Source: Paracoccus jeotgali (GTDB lineage Bacteria; Pseudomonadota; Alphaproteobacteria; Rhodobacterales; Rhodobacteraceae). From it: a DNA stretch of 64,000 bases. Position numbers and translations under genes: made by a program. The notes under the pieces are model-generated. The model had not been told where the DNA came from and ran no database searches. It saw nothing but the letters and a program-made list of their open reading frames with translations. Where the stretch lies: positions 1,158,501 through 1,222,500 of the forward strand of contig NZ_CP025583.1 of assembly GCF_002865605.1 (NCBI RefSeq), written 5' to 3'. Within the stretch, counting starts at the first letter, position 1. Each line of letters starts with the position of its first letter. Of the stretch, positions 7,182 through 18,137 are shown in pieces.

Positions 7182-8596
7182 GGCCCGTGGGGCTGCAGCG
7201 TCGCCAGCTTCTGGCCGGGCTTCTGGCCTCGGCCGCGCTTGGTCCCAGGGCGGTTTCGGCGCTGTCGCCGGGCGGGCTCGACCTTGCGCCGCCGCCGAAA
7301 CCGGCGCCGCGTTCGGGGCAGGTGATCGAGGCGGCGGGTCTGCGGGCCGAGATCGATTATGCGGTGTTTTCCGCCGATGGCACGCTACTCGAGGCGCGCG
7401 GCGCGGATCGCCCGGTCGCGCCCGCGAGCACGCTGAAGGCGCTGACCGCGCTTTATGCGCTCGACCGTCTGGGCGGGTCGCACCGCTTCAAGACGCGCGT
7501 GCTGCGGCATGGCGACCTGCTGATCCTCTCCGGGGGTGGCGATCCGGTGCTGGACACGGACCATCTTGCGGAACTGGCCGATCTGCTGGTGGCGAGCGGC
7601 GTCTCCACGCCTTCTCGCTTTGCTGTCTGGGGCGGGGCGCTGCCCTCGGTGCAAGAGATAGCACCCGAGCAGGCGCCGCATCTGGCTTATAATCCGGCGA
7701 TTTCAGGGATCTGTCTGAACTTCAACCGCGTGCATCTGGGCTGGCGCGCGGGCGGCGACGGCATCGCATTGCAGGCGAGGGCGCGGCGGCACAGCCCCAC
7801 CGCCTATACCGTTCGCGCCGAGAAGGTGGGGCAGGGCCCGATGTTCGCCTGGCGTGCGGATGAGCGGAGCGAAATCTGGTCGGTGAACGGCGCGGGGATG
7901 CGCCGTGCAGGCAGTCGCTGGCTGCCGGTGCGCCGGCCCGGGCTTTATGCCGGTGACGTCTTCCAGACCCTGTGCCGGGCGCGAGGGCTGGTGCTGCCCA
8001 CACCCGAAATTGTCGATGCGCTGCCCGCCGACTCCGTCGAACTGGCGCTTATCGACAGCCCGCCGCTGGCCGCGATCCTGCGCGACATGATGGAATATTC
8101 GACCAACCTGACGGCCGAGGTGGTGGGCCTGCATGCCAGCGGCGCGGGCGATCTGCGCGCCTCGGCGCAGGCGATGCAGGACTGGGCGCATGCGCGGGGG
8201 ATCGACGGGCTGACGCTTCACGATCATTCCGGGATCTCGCCGCTGACCCGGGTGACGGCGCGGTCCATGGCACATATCATCGCCGATCTGGGGCAGTCCT
8301 CGGGCCTGCGGGGCATGATGCGTGTGGTGCCGGTGCGGGCCGCGACGGATGGTGAGCCCGCCGCCGATCTGGAGTTGCTGGCCAAGACGGGCACGCTGAA
8401 CTTCGTGTCGAACCTTGCCGGTTATGGCCGCCTGCCGGGGCATGAGGAGGTGATTTTCGCCATCTTCATCAGCGACATGGACCGCCGCGCCCAGACCGAG
8501 GGGCAGGAACTGCCGGCGGGTGTCTCGACCTGGACGCAGCGCGCCAAGGCGCTGCAGCAAAATCTGATCGCCGGCTGGATCGGCCGCTACGCCTGA
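7178..8596 (+). CDS. dacB: D-alanyl-D-alanine carboxypeptidase/endopeptidase, PBP4 type
   Basis: A class C penicillin-binding protein that trims or cleaves peptidoglycan cross-links in the periplasm. The three active-site motifs are present: SxxK as PASTLKALTAL, SxN as YSTNLTAE, and KTG as AKTGTLNFVSNL. The N-terminus carries QRRQLLAGLLASAALG, a twin-arginine-like signal. The start is taken as the TTG overlapping the NUDIX stop (TTGA); GTG at 7187 is an alternative that keeps the whole signal. Length about 472 residues fits PBP4. It ends three bases from the convergent terB-like gene. Confidence 0.88.
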   Translation: MRPVGLQRRQLLAGLLASAALGPRAVSALSPGGLDLAPPPKPAPRSGQVIEAAGLRAEIDYAVFSADGTLLEARGADRPVAPASTLKALTALYALDRLGGSHRFKTRVLRHGDLLILSGGGDPVLDTDHLAELADLLVASGVSTPSRFAVWGGALPSVQEIAPEQAPHLAYNPAISGICLNFNRVHLGWRAGGDGIALQARARRHSPTAYTVRAEKVGQGPMFAWRADERSEIWSVNGAGMRRAGSRWLPVRRPGLYAGDVFQTLCRARGLVLPTPEIVDALPADSVELALIDSPPLAAILRDMMEYSTNLTAEVVGLHASGAGDLRASAQAMQDWAHARGIDGLTLHDHSGISPLTRVTARSMAHIIADLGQSSGLRGMMRVVPVRAATDGEPAADLELLAKTGTLNFVSNLAGYGRLPGHEEVIFAIFISDMDRRAQTEGQELPAGVSTWTQRAKALQQNLIAGWIGRYA

Positions 8597-8598
8597 TT

Positions 8599-9024
8599 CT
8601 ATTCCTGCAGCGTGCGGTGGCGCAGTCGGGCGGACAGCTCGATCGCGGCGGCGTTCAGGCGCGGGATGTCCAGTTCGTGCCGGATCTCGTGCAGCATCTC
8701 GGCCTCGTTATCCGTCAGATTGCCGTCGGCGGCGGCCACGTCGCAGGCCAGCGCATAGGCGGTCTCGAACAGCCGTTCGGGCAGGGAATCGCGGATCAGG
8801 CCGAACAGCGCGTCGATGCCGTCCTCTTCCTCGAACAGGCTCATCACCGTCTGCGACACGGCGCGGATGCGGCCGACATCGTAATCGGCGAACAGCGGCA
8901 TGTGGTTGACCATCCGCTCGATCGCGACCAGCTCGGCGATCCGCATGTTTTCGTCGGAGGCCGACACCGCGACCATGAGGGCGACGAGCGCATCGCAGGC
9001 CGAGAAGGAAGGAAGCTCGATCAT
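8599..9024 (-). CDS. TerB-like (tellurite resistance/DjlA N-terminal fold) protein
   Basis: A 141-residue all-helical protein of the TerB family. The two internal repeats show the acidic metal-binding pattern: SASDENMRIAELVAIERMV in the first and AADGNLTDNEAEMLHEI in the second. There is no membrane segment or signal. TerB-fold proteins are linked to tellurite and membrane stress in other bacteria, but isolated copies like this have no set function. It is divergent from lysK across about 100 bases and has no ter operon partners nearby. Confidence 0.78.
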   Translation of the reverse strand: MIELPSFSACDALVALMVAVSASDENMRIAELVAIERMVNHMPLFADYDVGRIRAVSQTVMSLFEEEDGIDALFGLIRDSLPERLFETAYALACDVAAADGNLTDNEAEMLHEIRHELDIPRLNAAAIELSARLRHRTLQE

Positions 9025-9125
9025 GACGGTTCTGGTCCTGTGAATCTGGCCGCAATTTCCCTGTAATATTGACCATTCGTGGGGGTTTCAATAAGCCCAC
9101 TGCAACCCCTTCAGGAGTAAGCGAT

Positions 9126-10706
9126 ATGACAACCCTGCGCGATGCCGCGATGACTTCCAAGGCCTGGCCCTTCGAAGAGGCGCGCCGGGTTCTGAAACGC
9201 TATGAAAAGAAGGACCCGGAAAAGGGTTATGTGCTGTTCGAGACCGGCTATGGCCCCTCGGGTCTGCCGCATATCGGCACCTTCGGCGAGGTGGCGCGCA
9301 CGACGATGATCCGCCGCGCTTTCGAGCTGATCTCGGATATTCCGACCCGGCTGCTGTGCTTTTCCGACGATATGGACGGGATGCGCAAGGTGCCCGAAAA
9401 CGTGCCGCAGCAAGAGCTTTTGCAGGCCAATCTGCAGCGCCCGCTGACTTCGGTGCCGGACCCGTTCGGGGAGTATCCCAGTTTTGGCGAACATAACAAC
9501 GCCATGCTGCGGCGGTTTCTGGACACCTTCGGGTTCGAGTATGACTTCATGTCGGCGACCGAGTTCTATAAATCCGGTCAGTTCGACGCGACGCTGCTGC
9601 TCGCCGCCGAGCGCTATGATGCGATCATGGACATCATGCTGGCCAGCCTGCGCGAAGAGCGCCAGCAGAGCTATAGCTGCTTCCTTCCGATTCACCCCGA
9701 GACCGGGCGTGTGCTGTATGTGCCGATCAAGCATGTCGATGCAGGCGCGGGCACGATCACCTTTGACGACGAGACCGGGCGGGAATGGACGCTGCCGGTC
9801 ACCGGCGGGCAGGTCAAGCTGCAGTGGAAGCCGGACTTCGGCGCCCGTTGGGCCGCGCTGGATGTCGATTTCGAGATGTATGGCAAGGACCACAGCACCA
9901 ACACCCCGATCTATGACGGCATCTGCGAGGTTCTGGGCGGCCGCAAGCCCGAGCATTTCACTTATGAGCTGTTTCTGGACGATCAGGGGCAGAAGATCAG
10001 CAAGTCCAAAGGCAACGGGCTGTCCATCGACGAATGGCTGACCTATGCAGCTACGGAAAGCCTGTCCTATTTCATGTATCAGAAGCCCAAGACCGCCAAG
10101 CGGCTGTGGTGGGACGTGATCCCCAAGGCGGTGGACGAATATCACCAGCAGCTGCGGGCATTTCCTGACCAGACGCCCGAGCAGAAACTGGCTAACCCTG
10201 TCTGGCATATCCATCAGGGCGAGGTGCCGCAGTCGGACATGGTGGTGCCGTTTGCGATGCTGCTGAACCTCGCTTCGGTCGCGGGGGCCACGGACAAGGC
10301 GGGGCTGTGGGGCTTTATCCGCCGCTATGCGCCTGACGCAACGCCCGAGACGCATCCGCAGCTGGATCAGGCGGCGGGCCATGCGGTGCGCTATTTCCAG
10401 GACTTCGTTGCGCCGACCCGGCAATTCCGTGCCCCGACCGAGACCGAGCGCGCGGCGCTTGCCGATCTGTCGGGCCGACTGGCCGAATGGCAGGGGCCGG
10501 CCGATCCGGAAGCGCTGCAGAGCATGGTCTTTGCGGTCGGCAAGGAGCATGGCTTCGAGCCGCTGCGCCACTGGTTCCAGGCGCTGTATCAGGTGCTGCT
10601 GGGCGCCGATCAGGGGCCGCGCTTTGGCGGGTTCATCGCGCTTTACGGCGTGGACGAGACCCGCGCCCTGATCGAGCGTGCGCTGGAGGGCGAGCTAGTC
10701 AGTTGA
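9126..10706 (+). CDS. lysK: Class I lysyl-tRNA synthetase
   Basis: Charges tRNA-Lys. This is the archaeal-type class I enzyme, used instead of class II LysS by many alphaproteobacteria. Signature sequences are [10 protein letters not shown] (HIGH) near residue 48 and KISKSKGNG (KMSKS) near residue 297, and the rest aligns as a 526-residue class I LysRS with a helical C-terminal part. The ATG at 9126 has CAGGAG upstream with good spacing. No second lysS is seen in the window. Confidence 0.95.
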   Translation: MTTLRDAAMTSKAWPFEEARRVLKRYEKKDPEKGYVLFETGYGPSGLPHIGTFGEVARTTMIRRAFELISDIPTRLLCFSDDMDGMRKVPENVPQQELLQANLQRPLTSVPDPFGEYPSFGEHNNAMLRRFLDTFGFEYDFMSATEFYKSGQFDATLLLAAERYDAIMDIMLASLREERQQSYSCFLPIHPETGRVLYVPIKHVDAGAGTITFDDETGREWTLPVTGGQVKLQWKPDFGARWAALDVDFEMYGKDHSTNTPIYDGICEVLGGRKPEHFTYELFLDDQGQKISKSKGNGLSIDEWLTYAATESLSYFMYQKPKTAKRLWWDVIPKAVDEYHQQLRAFPDQTPEQKLANPVWHIHQGEVPQSDMVVPFAMLLNLASVAGATDKAGLWGFIRRYAPDATPETHPQLDQAAGHAVRYFQDFVAPTRQFRAPTETERAALADLSGRLAEWQGPADPEALQSMVFAVGKEHGFEPLRHWFQALYQVLLGADQGPRFGGFIALYGVDETRALIERALEGELVS

Positions 10707-10730
10707 TCCCGCGCAACGCACAACGCGCGT

Positions 10731-10753
10731 CGGGTTAACAGAAGATTAACCCG
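10731..10753 (+). repeat. Inverted repeat between lysK and the beta-helix gene
   Basis: CGGGTTAA, a seven-base spacer, then TTAACCCG gives a perfect 8 bp inverted repeat. It starts 24 bases after the lysK stop and lies 65 bases before the next gene. There is no T run after it, so it is as likely an operator for the downstream gene as a terminator. Confidence 0.5.
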
Positions 10754-10817
10754 GCGCAGCGAGATTTCCCCGATGCAGACGGGTCGCGCGACGCGACCGT
10801 ATCAGGGGAGATCGCGC

Positions 10818-13112
10818 ATGAACATCGCCATTACCGACGGGCTGCAACTGACGCCGCCCTCTTTCGCAGCCGGGCTGGCCGCCTGGTCGCGAGAGTTCGG
10901 CACACCCGGCAGCGCCACCTGGGCCAACCAGCCGAACGCCGCGATCGTGACCGCCGATCAGGATTTCGGCGCCTGTCTGGAGTTGAACAAGGTCGCCGAC
11001 ACGACCCGCATCCGCTTCATGGGCGAGACGCCGATCCTGCCCGGCACCTATCTGCGGATCTCGGCGCGGATCAAGGCGATTGCGGGGGCGCGGCCCTCGG
11101 TCCGGGTCGCGGGCTGGGCGGGCGATGGCGCGCGCAACCATGTCGGCGGGCTGGTCGAGGCGGGTGCGCCGGTGACGCTGCCGGGCTTTGGGCAGGTGGT
11201 CGAGGTTTCGGCCATCGTCGGCACCGGCAACCGCAGCGGCGTCGACATGATCTGGGGCGCCAAGCCCATCTATGGGCATTTCGGCATCGACCTGACCGGC
11301 AGCAATGGCGGTGTCGTCCGCATCGAGTCGATCCGGATCGAGGATGTGACGGGCGCCTTTCTGCGGCAGATGATGGACATCGTCGATGTCCGCGATTTCG
11401 GCGCCAAGGGCGACGGCGTGACCGACGACCGGGCCGCCTTCGCGGCCGCCGACAGCGCCGCCAATGGCCGCGTCATGGTGGTGCCCGCGGGCGTCTATCG
11501 CATCGGCGCCGATCTGACGATCACCGCGCCGGTGCGCTTTACTGGCACGCTGACCATGCCGCGCGCGGCACGGCTGACTCTGATGGGCAGCTTTGACTAT
11601 CCGACCTATGCCGAGGCGTTCGGCGACGAGACCGAGGCGCTGAAGCGGGCCATTCAGGCGCTGTTCGGCTATACCGATCATGGCGAGCTGAACCTGCGCG
11701 GGCGTCGGATCGAGTTGACCGAACCGCTGGTGATGACCGAGATCGCGCCCGGCCTCAGCGATTTTTCCTCGCGCCGGCTGATCTGCAACGGCCAGATCAA
11801 GCTGGTCGACGGGCCAGCCTGGAACACCGGCGTCGCGCAGTCGCAGGCGAGCTATAACCCCGTCCGCCCCACGACGCTGAGCGAGGTCGCCAATGTCGCC
11901 AATATCGAGATCGGAAGCCTGATCACCGGCCCCGGCGTCGGGCGCGAGGTCTATGTGCAGGCCAAGAATATCGGTGCGCGCACGCTGACCCTCTCGCAGC
12001 CGCTTTATGGCGGGGCGGGAACGCGCAGCTATCAGTTCAAGCGCTTCCGCTACATGTTCGATTTCCTCGGCATGGACGAATGTTCGCGGGTCAACTTCTC
12101 GGAGATCGAGTTCATGGGCGGCGGCCGGGCCAGCTTTCTGATGCTGCCCGCCAACGGCCAGATGTTCCACATCCGCGACTGCTATATCAGCGGGCCGGGC
12201 GATCGCGGCATCACCTCGGTCGGGCGCGGCTGTCAGGATCTGCTGGTCGATCGCTGCCAGTTCCTGTCGTCTGAGATGTCGGTCAAGGCGCAGGACCGGA
12301 CCTCGATCGCGATGAACCTGAATGCCAATGACGCCAAGATCCGCGACAACCGCTTTGTCCGCTTCGGCACCTTTCTGGTCGCGGCCGGCAGCGGGCATCT
12401 GATCTCGGGCAATCACTGGTTTCAGGGGGATGATACACAGGCGGGCAAGCGCGTGCCGGGCCTCGTGATCGCGGAAAAGAACTGCAAGATGGCGATCACG
12501 GCGAACTATATCGACAACAACGTCATCGAGTGGACGAATGAATACGACGCCTATCCGAACTTTACCAATGACGAGTATTCCTTTGGCGGGCTGTCGATCA
12601 CCGGCAACCACTTCACAGTCAAGCAGGTGCTGAGCGATTTCGCCTGGATCTCGGTGCGGCCTTACGGGACCAACCAGCATATCCACGGGCTGACGGTGTC
12701 GAACAACGTGTTCCGCGTGATCGGGCCGAAGATCCAGCGGGTGGACAAGGTCGATACCACCTTCGCGGATCTGAACTATTCGCGGATGCGCAACATCCTG
12801 TTCGACGGCAATACCTTCAACGGCGTCATCGACTATGTCGCGAACCCGATCCAGATCACCCACACGCAGGGCACGGCGCAGGCGACATGGGTGGTGCCGC
12901 TGACGACCTGTCTGCCGTTCAAGGCTTGGGCCAAGAATGTCGACTCGATCCTGGCGGTGTCGATGATCCAGAATGCGGGGACGGGGCGGGTGACCGAGAT
13001 GCCCTGGGTCCGCAGCGAGCAGGGGCCGGCGCGCAAGAACATCCATATCGAGTGGTCGACGCCGGCCCGCGGCAGCATCACCCTGCGCGCCCGGATGGAC
13101 GAGCCGGGCTGA
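10818..13112 (+). CDS. Right-handed beta-helix / pectate-lyase-fold protein (GH28-related)
   Basis: A 764-residue protein. Residues 1-190 look like a carbohydrate-binding or jelly-roll-like module. Then VDVRDFGAKGDGVTDDRAAF, the hallmark N-cap of the Pectate_lyase_3/GH28-related superfamily, is followed by about 500 residues of beta-helix repeats rich in asparagine turns (GNHWF, SNNVF, DGNTF). There is no signal peptide, so export by type I secretion or a location inside the cell is implied if it acts on sugars. The ATG follows AGGGGAG at eight bases. Tail-spike-like proteins share this fold, but no phage genes are near. It has its own terminator. Confidence 0.82.
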   Translation: MNIAITDGLQLTPPSFAAGLAAWSREFGTPGSATWANQPNAAIVTADQDFGACLELNKVADTTRIRFMGETPILPGTYLRISARIKAIAGARPSVRVAGWAGDGARNHVGGLVEAGAPVTLPGFGQVVEVSAIVGTGNRSGVDMIWGAKPIYGHFGIDLTGSNGGVVRIESIRIEDVTGAFLRQMMDIVDVRDFGAKGDGVTDDRAAFAAADSAANGRVMVVPAGVYRIGADLTITAPVRFTGTLTMPRAARLTLMGSFDYPTYAEAFGDETEALKRAIQALFGYTDHGELNLRGRRIELTEPLVMTEIAPGLSDFSSRRLICNGQIKLVDGPAWNTGVAQSQASYNPVRPTTLSEVANVANIEIGSLITGPGVGREVYVQAKNIGARTLTLSQPLYGGAGTRSYQFKRFRYMFDFLGMDECSRVNFSEIEFMGGGRASFLMLPANGQMFHIRDCYISGPGDRGITSVGRGCQDLLVDRCQFLSSEMSVKAQDRTSIAMNLNANDAKIRDNRFVRFGTFLVAAGSGHLISGNHWFQGDDTQAGKRVPGLVIAEKNCKMAITANYIDNNVIEWTNEYDAYPNFTNDEYSFGGLSITGNHFTVKQVLSDFAWISVRPYGTNQHIHGLTVSNNVFRVIGPKIQRVDKVDTTFADLNYSRMRNILFDGNTFNGVIDYVANPIQITHTQGTAQATWVVPLTTCLPFKAWAKNVDSILAVSMIQNAGTGRVTEMPWVRSEQGPARKNIHIEWSTPARGSITLRARMDEPG

Positions 13113-13133
13113 GTTCACGCCCGCCTTACGACA

Positions 13134-13652
13134 TCAATCCGACCCCCGGTCCATCGCGGCCGGGGGTTTTTGCATGTCGGCACGGGTGAAGCGGAAGGCT
13201 TTGCCGAAACCGGCGTTCAGTGTGCAGCTTTCGGAATGCATCTGCCAGAAGGCGAAATCCGGCAGGCTGGCATAGACGGTGGATTTGGGATGCGCGGCCA
13301 GCCAGCGGTCCAGCCGTGCCTGATGGTCCGGCGTGTTGCGGGGCAGGCGCGTCGCGCGCCCTTGCAGGCTGGCGCGGGGCTGGGTCATCGCGTCGCCCCG
13401 CGGCTGGGGCCGGGGCGCGATCAGCAGCGAGGCGCGGGGGTCGCGGGCCAGCAGGCGCGTGTGGGTGGCCATGTCCGAGATCAGCAGCAGCGGCATCCCA
13501 TCTGCCCCCAGTTGCGCTGCCACGCGCGCGAGATATGGAGAGCCGGTTTCCGGATCGTTCACGGCGAGCACGGCGTGGCGCATGTCGGACAGCATCCCGC
13601 GCAGCAGGTTCTGGGCGGGCTCGTCCGGGTCATGGAAGGGCAGCGATCTCAT
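13134..13652 (-). CDS. Pyridoxamine 5'-phosphate oxidase-fold family protein (HugZ-like)
   Basis: A flavin-reductase-like split-barrel protein of about 172 residues. The core reads DMRHAVLAVNDPETGSPYLARVA, LLLISDMATHTRLLARDPRASLLI, and a later LDRWLAAHPKSTVYASLPDFAFW, matching the HugZ/PPOX-like group, where some members take part in heme use and others bind FMN or F420. The ATG at 13652 fits family N-termini (PFHDPDEPAQNLLRGML), although its ribosome site is poor; GTG at 13679 is the alternative. The final codons overlap the terminator of the convergent neighbour. Confidence 0.78.
   Translation of the reverse strand: MRSLPFHDPDEPAQNLLRGMLSDMRHAVLAVNDPETGSPYLARVAAQLGADGMPLLLISDMATHTRLLARDPRASLLIAPRPQPRGDAMTQPRASLQGRATRLPRNTPDHQARLDRWLAAHPKSTVYASLPDFAFWQMHSESCTLNAGFGKAFRFTRADMQKPPAAMDRGSD
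13142..13171 (+). terminator. Rho-independent terminator after the beta-helix gene
   Basis: ACCCCCGG pairs with CCGGGGGT around a ten-base loop and is followed by a T5 run. It lies 30 bases after the stop of the beta-helix gene and inside the last codons of the convergent gene, so that gene's C-terminus is shaped by the hairpin. Confidence 0.82.
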
Positions 13653-13891
13653 CCCCCGATCATCGCCGAAGGCCGTCACATCAGGCAAGCCCGCCCGTCT
13701 CGATAACGGCGATGTGAAGTGTTTACAAAGCCAGCACCGAATTAGTGAACAGATTTACAGAAAAATCATTTGAAAAAAATGGTTTGCGTTAAGGCAATGT
13801 CGTGTTTTACTCGGCGGCAGCATCAAAAGGGTGAAGGCGTCGCCTGTCGCGTCGCCATGCCGCCCGAAAGGCCATGAGGGGGAAATATTTC

Positions 13892-15847
<1,956 letters not shown>

Positions 15848-15865
15848 CACAGCCCCGCACACGAC

Positions 15866-15898
15866 CCCCGCGCGGCCCAAGCCGCCGGCCGCGCGGGG
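15866..15898 (+). terminator. GC-rich hairpin between acs and the symporter genes
   Basis: A perfect 12 bp stem (CCCCGCGCGGCC with GGCCGCGCGGGG) around a nine-base loop starts 19 bases after the acs stop. No T run follows, so it may be a Rho-assisted end, a transcript stabiliser or an attenuator separating acs from the transporter. Confidence 0.55.
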
Positions 15899-15941
15899 TA
15901 GAAAAGGCGGCGCATGTCACAAGGGAGGGACCGTCAGGGAC

Positions 15942-16199
15942 ATGAGTGACAAGCATTCAACCAACGCCTATTGGAGCGCGAATTTGCGGATCATCTGGGT
16001 CTGCATCGCGATATGGGCCTTTGTGTCCTATGGCTGCGCGATCATCTTTCGCCCGCTGCTGTCCGGCATCAGGCTGGGCGGCACCGATCTGGGATTCTGG
16101 TTCGCGCAGCAAGGCTCGATCCTCGTCTTCATCGTGCTGATCTTCTGGTATGCGTGGCGCATGAACCGGCTGGATCGCGAATTCGGAGTGGAGGAGTGA
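15942..16199 (+). CDS. DUF4212 small subunit of sodium/solute symporter
   Basis: An 85-residue protein with two membrane helices (IIWVCIAIWAFVSYGCAIIF and GSILVFIVLIFWYAW) and the start MSDKHSTNAYWSANLRI typical of DUF4212. These proteins are encoded just before SLC5-type symporters and are thought to form the small subunit. Its stop is one base from the start of the large subunit. The RWNR-like end MNRLDREFGVEE is cytoplasmic and acidic. Confidence 0.9.
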   Translation: MSDKHSTNAYWSANLRIIWVCIAIWAFVSYGCAIIFRPLLSGIRLGGTDLGFWFAQQGSILVFIVLIFWYAWRMNRLDREFGVEE

Positions 16200-16200
16200 T

Positions 16201-18012
16201 ATGAGCCAGTTTACCCTTAACCTGATCTTCATCGGGATCTCGTTCGCGATCTATATCGGCATCGCGATCTGGGCCCGCGCCGGGTCCACGGCCGAATTCT
16301 ATGCCGCGAACCGGGGCGTGCATCCGGTGATGAACGGCATGGCCACCGCCGCCGACTGGATGTCGGCCGCCAGCTTCATCTCGATGGCAGGTCTGATCGC
16401 CTTCACCGGCTATGACAACTCGACCTATCTGATGGGCTGGACCGGCGGCTATGTGCTGCTGGCGCTGCTGCTGGCGCCCTATCTGCGCAAGTTCGGCAAG
16501 TTCACCGTGCCCGAATTCATCGGCGACCGTTTCTATAGCCAGACCGCCCGCGTCATCGGCGTGGTCTGCCTGCTGATCATCTCGATCACCTATGTCATCG
16601 GGCAGATGACCGGGGTGGGCGTGACCTTCTCGCGCTATCTCGAAGTGTCGAACTCGACCGGGCTCTGGATTGGGGCGGCGCTGGTCTTCGCCTATGCGGT
16701 GCTGGGCGGCATGAAGGGCATCACCTATACGCAGGTGGCGCAATATGTCGTGCTGATCATCGCCTATACCATTCCCGCGGTCTTCATCTCGCTGAAGCTG
16801 ACCGGGCATGTGCTGCCGCAGACGGGCCTGTTCGGGACGCATGACCCCTCGGGCGTCAAGTTCCTGGCCAAGCTGGATCAGATCGTCACAGATCTGGGCT
16901 TCCGGTCCTATACCGGACACCACCAGTCGACGCTGGACATGGTGCTGTTCACCATGGCGCTGATGATCGGCACCGCGGGTCTGCCGCATGTCATCATCCG
17001 CTTCTTCACCGTGCCCAAGGTGTCGGACGCGCGGACCTCGGCCGGTTGGGCGCTGGTGTTCATCGCCCTGCTTTACACCGTGGCTCCGGCCGTGGGGGCG
17101 ATGTCGCGTCTGAACCTGACGAAGACCATGTGGCCCGGTGCGGCGACCTCGCAGACCTTCAGCGCGCCCGCGGTGTCGCTGGCCGAGATCGAGACCCGCG
17201 AGGATCTGCAATGGATGCGGAACTGGCAGATCACCGGCCTGCTGAACTGGGAGGACAAGAACGGCGACGGCCTGATCCAGTACTATAACGACAAGGTCGA
17301 GCCGAACGAGACGCTGGCGCAGGCGATCACCGACCAGAACCTGCAGGGCAACGAACTGACCACCGTCAACAACGACATCATGGTTCTGGCCAACCCCGAG
17401 ATCGCGAACCTGCCCGGCTGGGTCATTGCCATCGTGGCGGCGGGCGGTCTGGCGGCGGCGCTGTCGACGGCGGCGGGTCTGCTGCTGGCGATTTCCGGCG
17501 CGGTGTCGCATGACCTCGTCAAGGGCTGGTGGGCGCCGAATATCAGCGAAAAGGGCGAGCTGATGGCGGCGCGCGTGTCGATGGGGATCTCGATCCTGGT
17601 CGCCACCATCCTGGGCCTGAACCCGCCCGGCTTTGCCGCGCAGACCGTGGCGCTGGCCTTTGGTCTGGCCGCGTCCTCGATCTTCCCGGTGCTGATGATG
17701 GGCATCTTCTCGCGCCGCGTGAACCGGCAAGGGGCGATCTGGGGCATGATCGCGGGCATCACCTCGACGCTGATCTACATCTTCACCTACAAGGGCTGGT
17801 TCTTCATCTCGGGGACCAACATGCTGGACGACGTGTCGGCCAACTGGCTGTTCGGGATCTCGCCGGCCAGCTTCGGGACCATCGGTGCGCTGATCAACTT
17901 CGGCGTCGCCTATCTGGTGTCGAACGCGACCGAGGCCCCACCCGAGCATGTGGTCGAACTGGTCGAATCGATCCGCGTTCCGCGCGGTGCCGGTGTGGCC
18001 GTCGATCACTGA
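16201..18012 (+). CDS. SLC5-family sodium:solute symporter, acetate permease type (large subunit)
   Basis: A 603-residue polytopic membrane protein of the ActP/VC2705 group that likely imports acetate or other short monocarboxylates with sodium. It has about 13 hydrophobic segments. Family features include STAEFYAANRGVHPVMNGMA near the N-terminus, ADWMSAASFISMAG, and GLAAALSTAAGLLLAISGAVSHD. A hydrophilic insertion (about 335-385) between helices is characteristic of this subgroup. It follows the DUF4212 gene by one base with a GGAGG ribosome site, and it sits behind acs, which supports acetate as substrate. No histidine-kinase domain is fused to it, unlike CrbS-type proteins. Confidence 0.9.
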   Translation: MSQFTLNLIFIGISFAIYIGIAIWARAGSTAEFYAANRGVHPVMNGMATAADWMSAASFISMAGLIAFTGYDNSTYLMGWTGGYVLLALLLAPYLRKFGKFTVPEFIGDRFYSQTARVIGVVCLLIISITYVIGQMTGVGVTFSRYLEVSNSTGLWIGAALVFAYAVLGGMKGITYTQVAQYVVLIIAYTIPAVFISLKLTGHVLPQTGLFGTHDPSGVKFLAKLDQIVTDLGFRSYTGHHQSTLDMVLFTMALMIGTAGLPHVIIRFFTVPKVSDARTSAGWALVFIALLYTVAPAVGAMSRLNLTKTMWPGAATSQTFSAPAVSLAEIETREDLQWMRNWQITGLLNWEDKNGDGLIQYYNDKVEPNETLAQAITDQNLQGNELTTVNNDIMVLANPEIANLPGWVIAIVAAGGLAAALSTAAGLLLAISGAVSHDLVKGWWAPNISEKGELMAARVSMGISILVATILGLNPPGFAAQTVALAFGLAASSIFPVLMMGIFSRRVNRQGAIWGMIAGITSTLIYIFTYKGWFFISGTNMLDDVSANWLFGISPASFGTIGALINFGVAYLVSNATEAPPEHVVELVESIRVPRGAGVAVDH

Positions 18013-18020
18013 CAAACCCG

Positions 18021-18048
18021 CCGCGTCCCCGATCCAAAGGGGGCGCGG
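18021..18048 (+). terminator. Hairpin after the symporter gene
   Basis: CCGCGTCCCC can pair with GGGGGCGCGG with one mismatch around an eight-base loop, nine bases after the symporter stop. There is no T run. It may limit read-through into the signalling genes. Confidence 0.4.
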
Positions 18049-18137
18049 CATCCGGGGGCGGCACCGATCTGCCGCCACCGGACCTTGGCCTGGCAGGCAG
18101 GAATGCGACCCCGCGGGGCACATCGAAAAGGCAGGAC

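Noticed and set aside
7178..8596. The PBP4-like gene as a beta-lactamase
   Set aside because: The SxxK, SxN and KTG motifs with the large domain insertion after SxxK fit PBP4-type DD-peptidases, not class A or C beta-lactamases.
10818..13112. The beta-helix protein as a prophage tail spike
   Set aside because: No capsid, tail, integrase or lysis genes occur on either side; the neighbours are lysK and a PPOX-fold gene.
10746..13118. A very long open frame of 790 codons opposite the beta-helix gene
   Set aside because: It is a product of high GC and codon bias on the coding strand. It has no family features, and the + strand gene has a ribosome site, fold motifs and a terminator.
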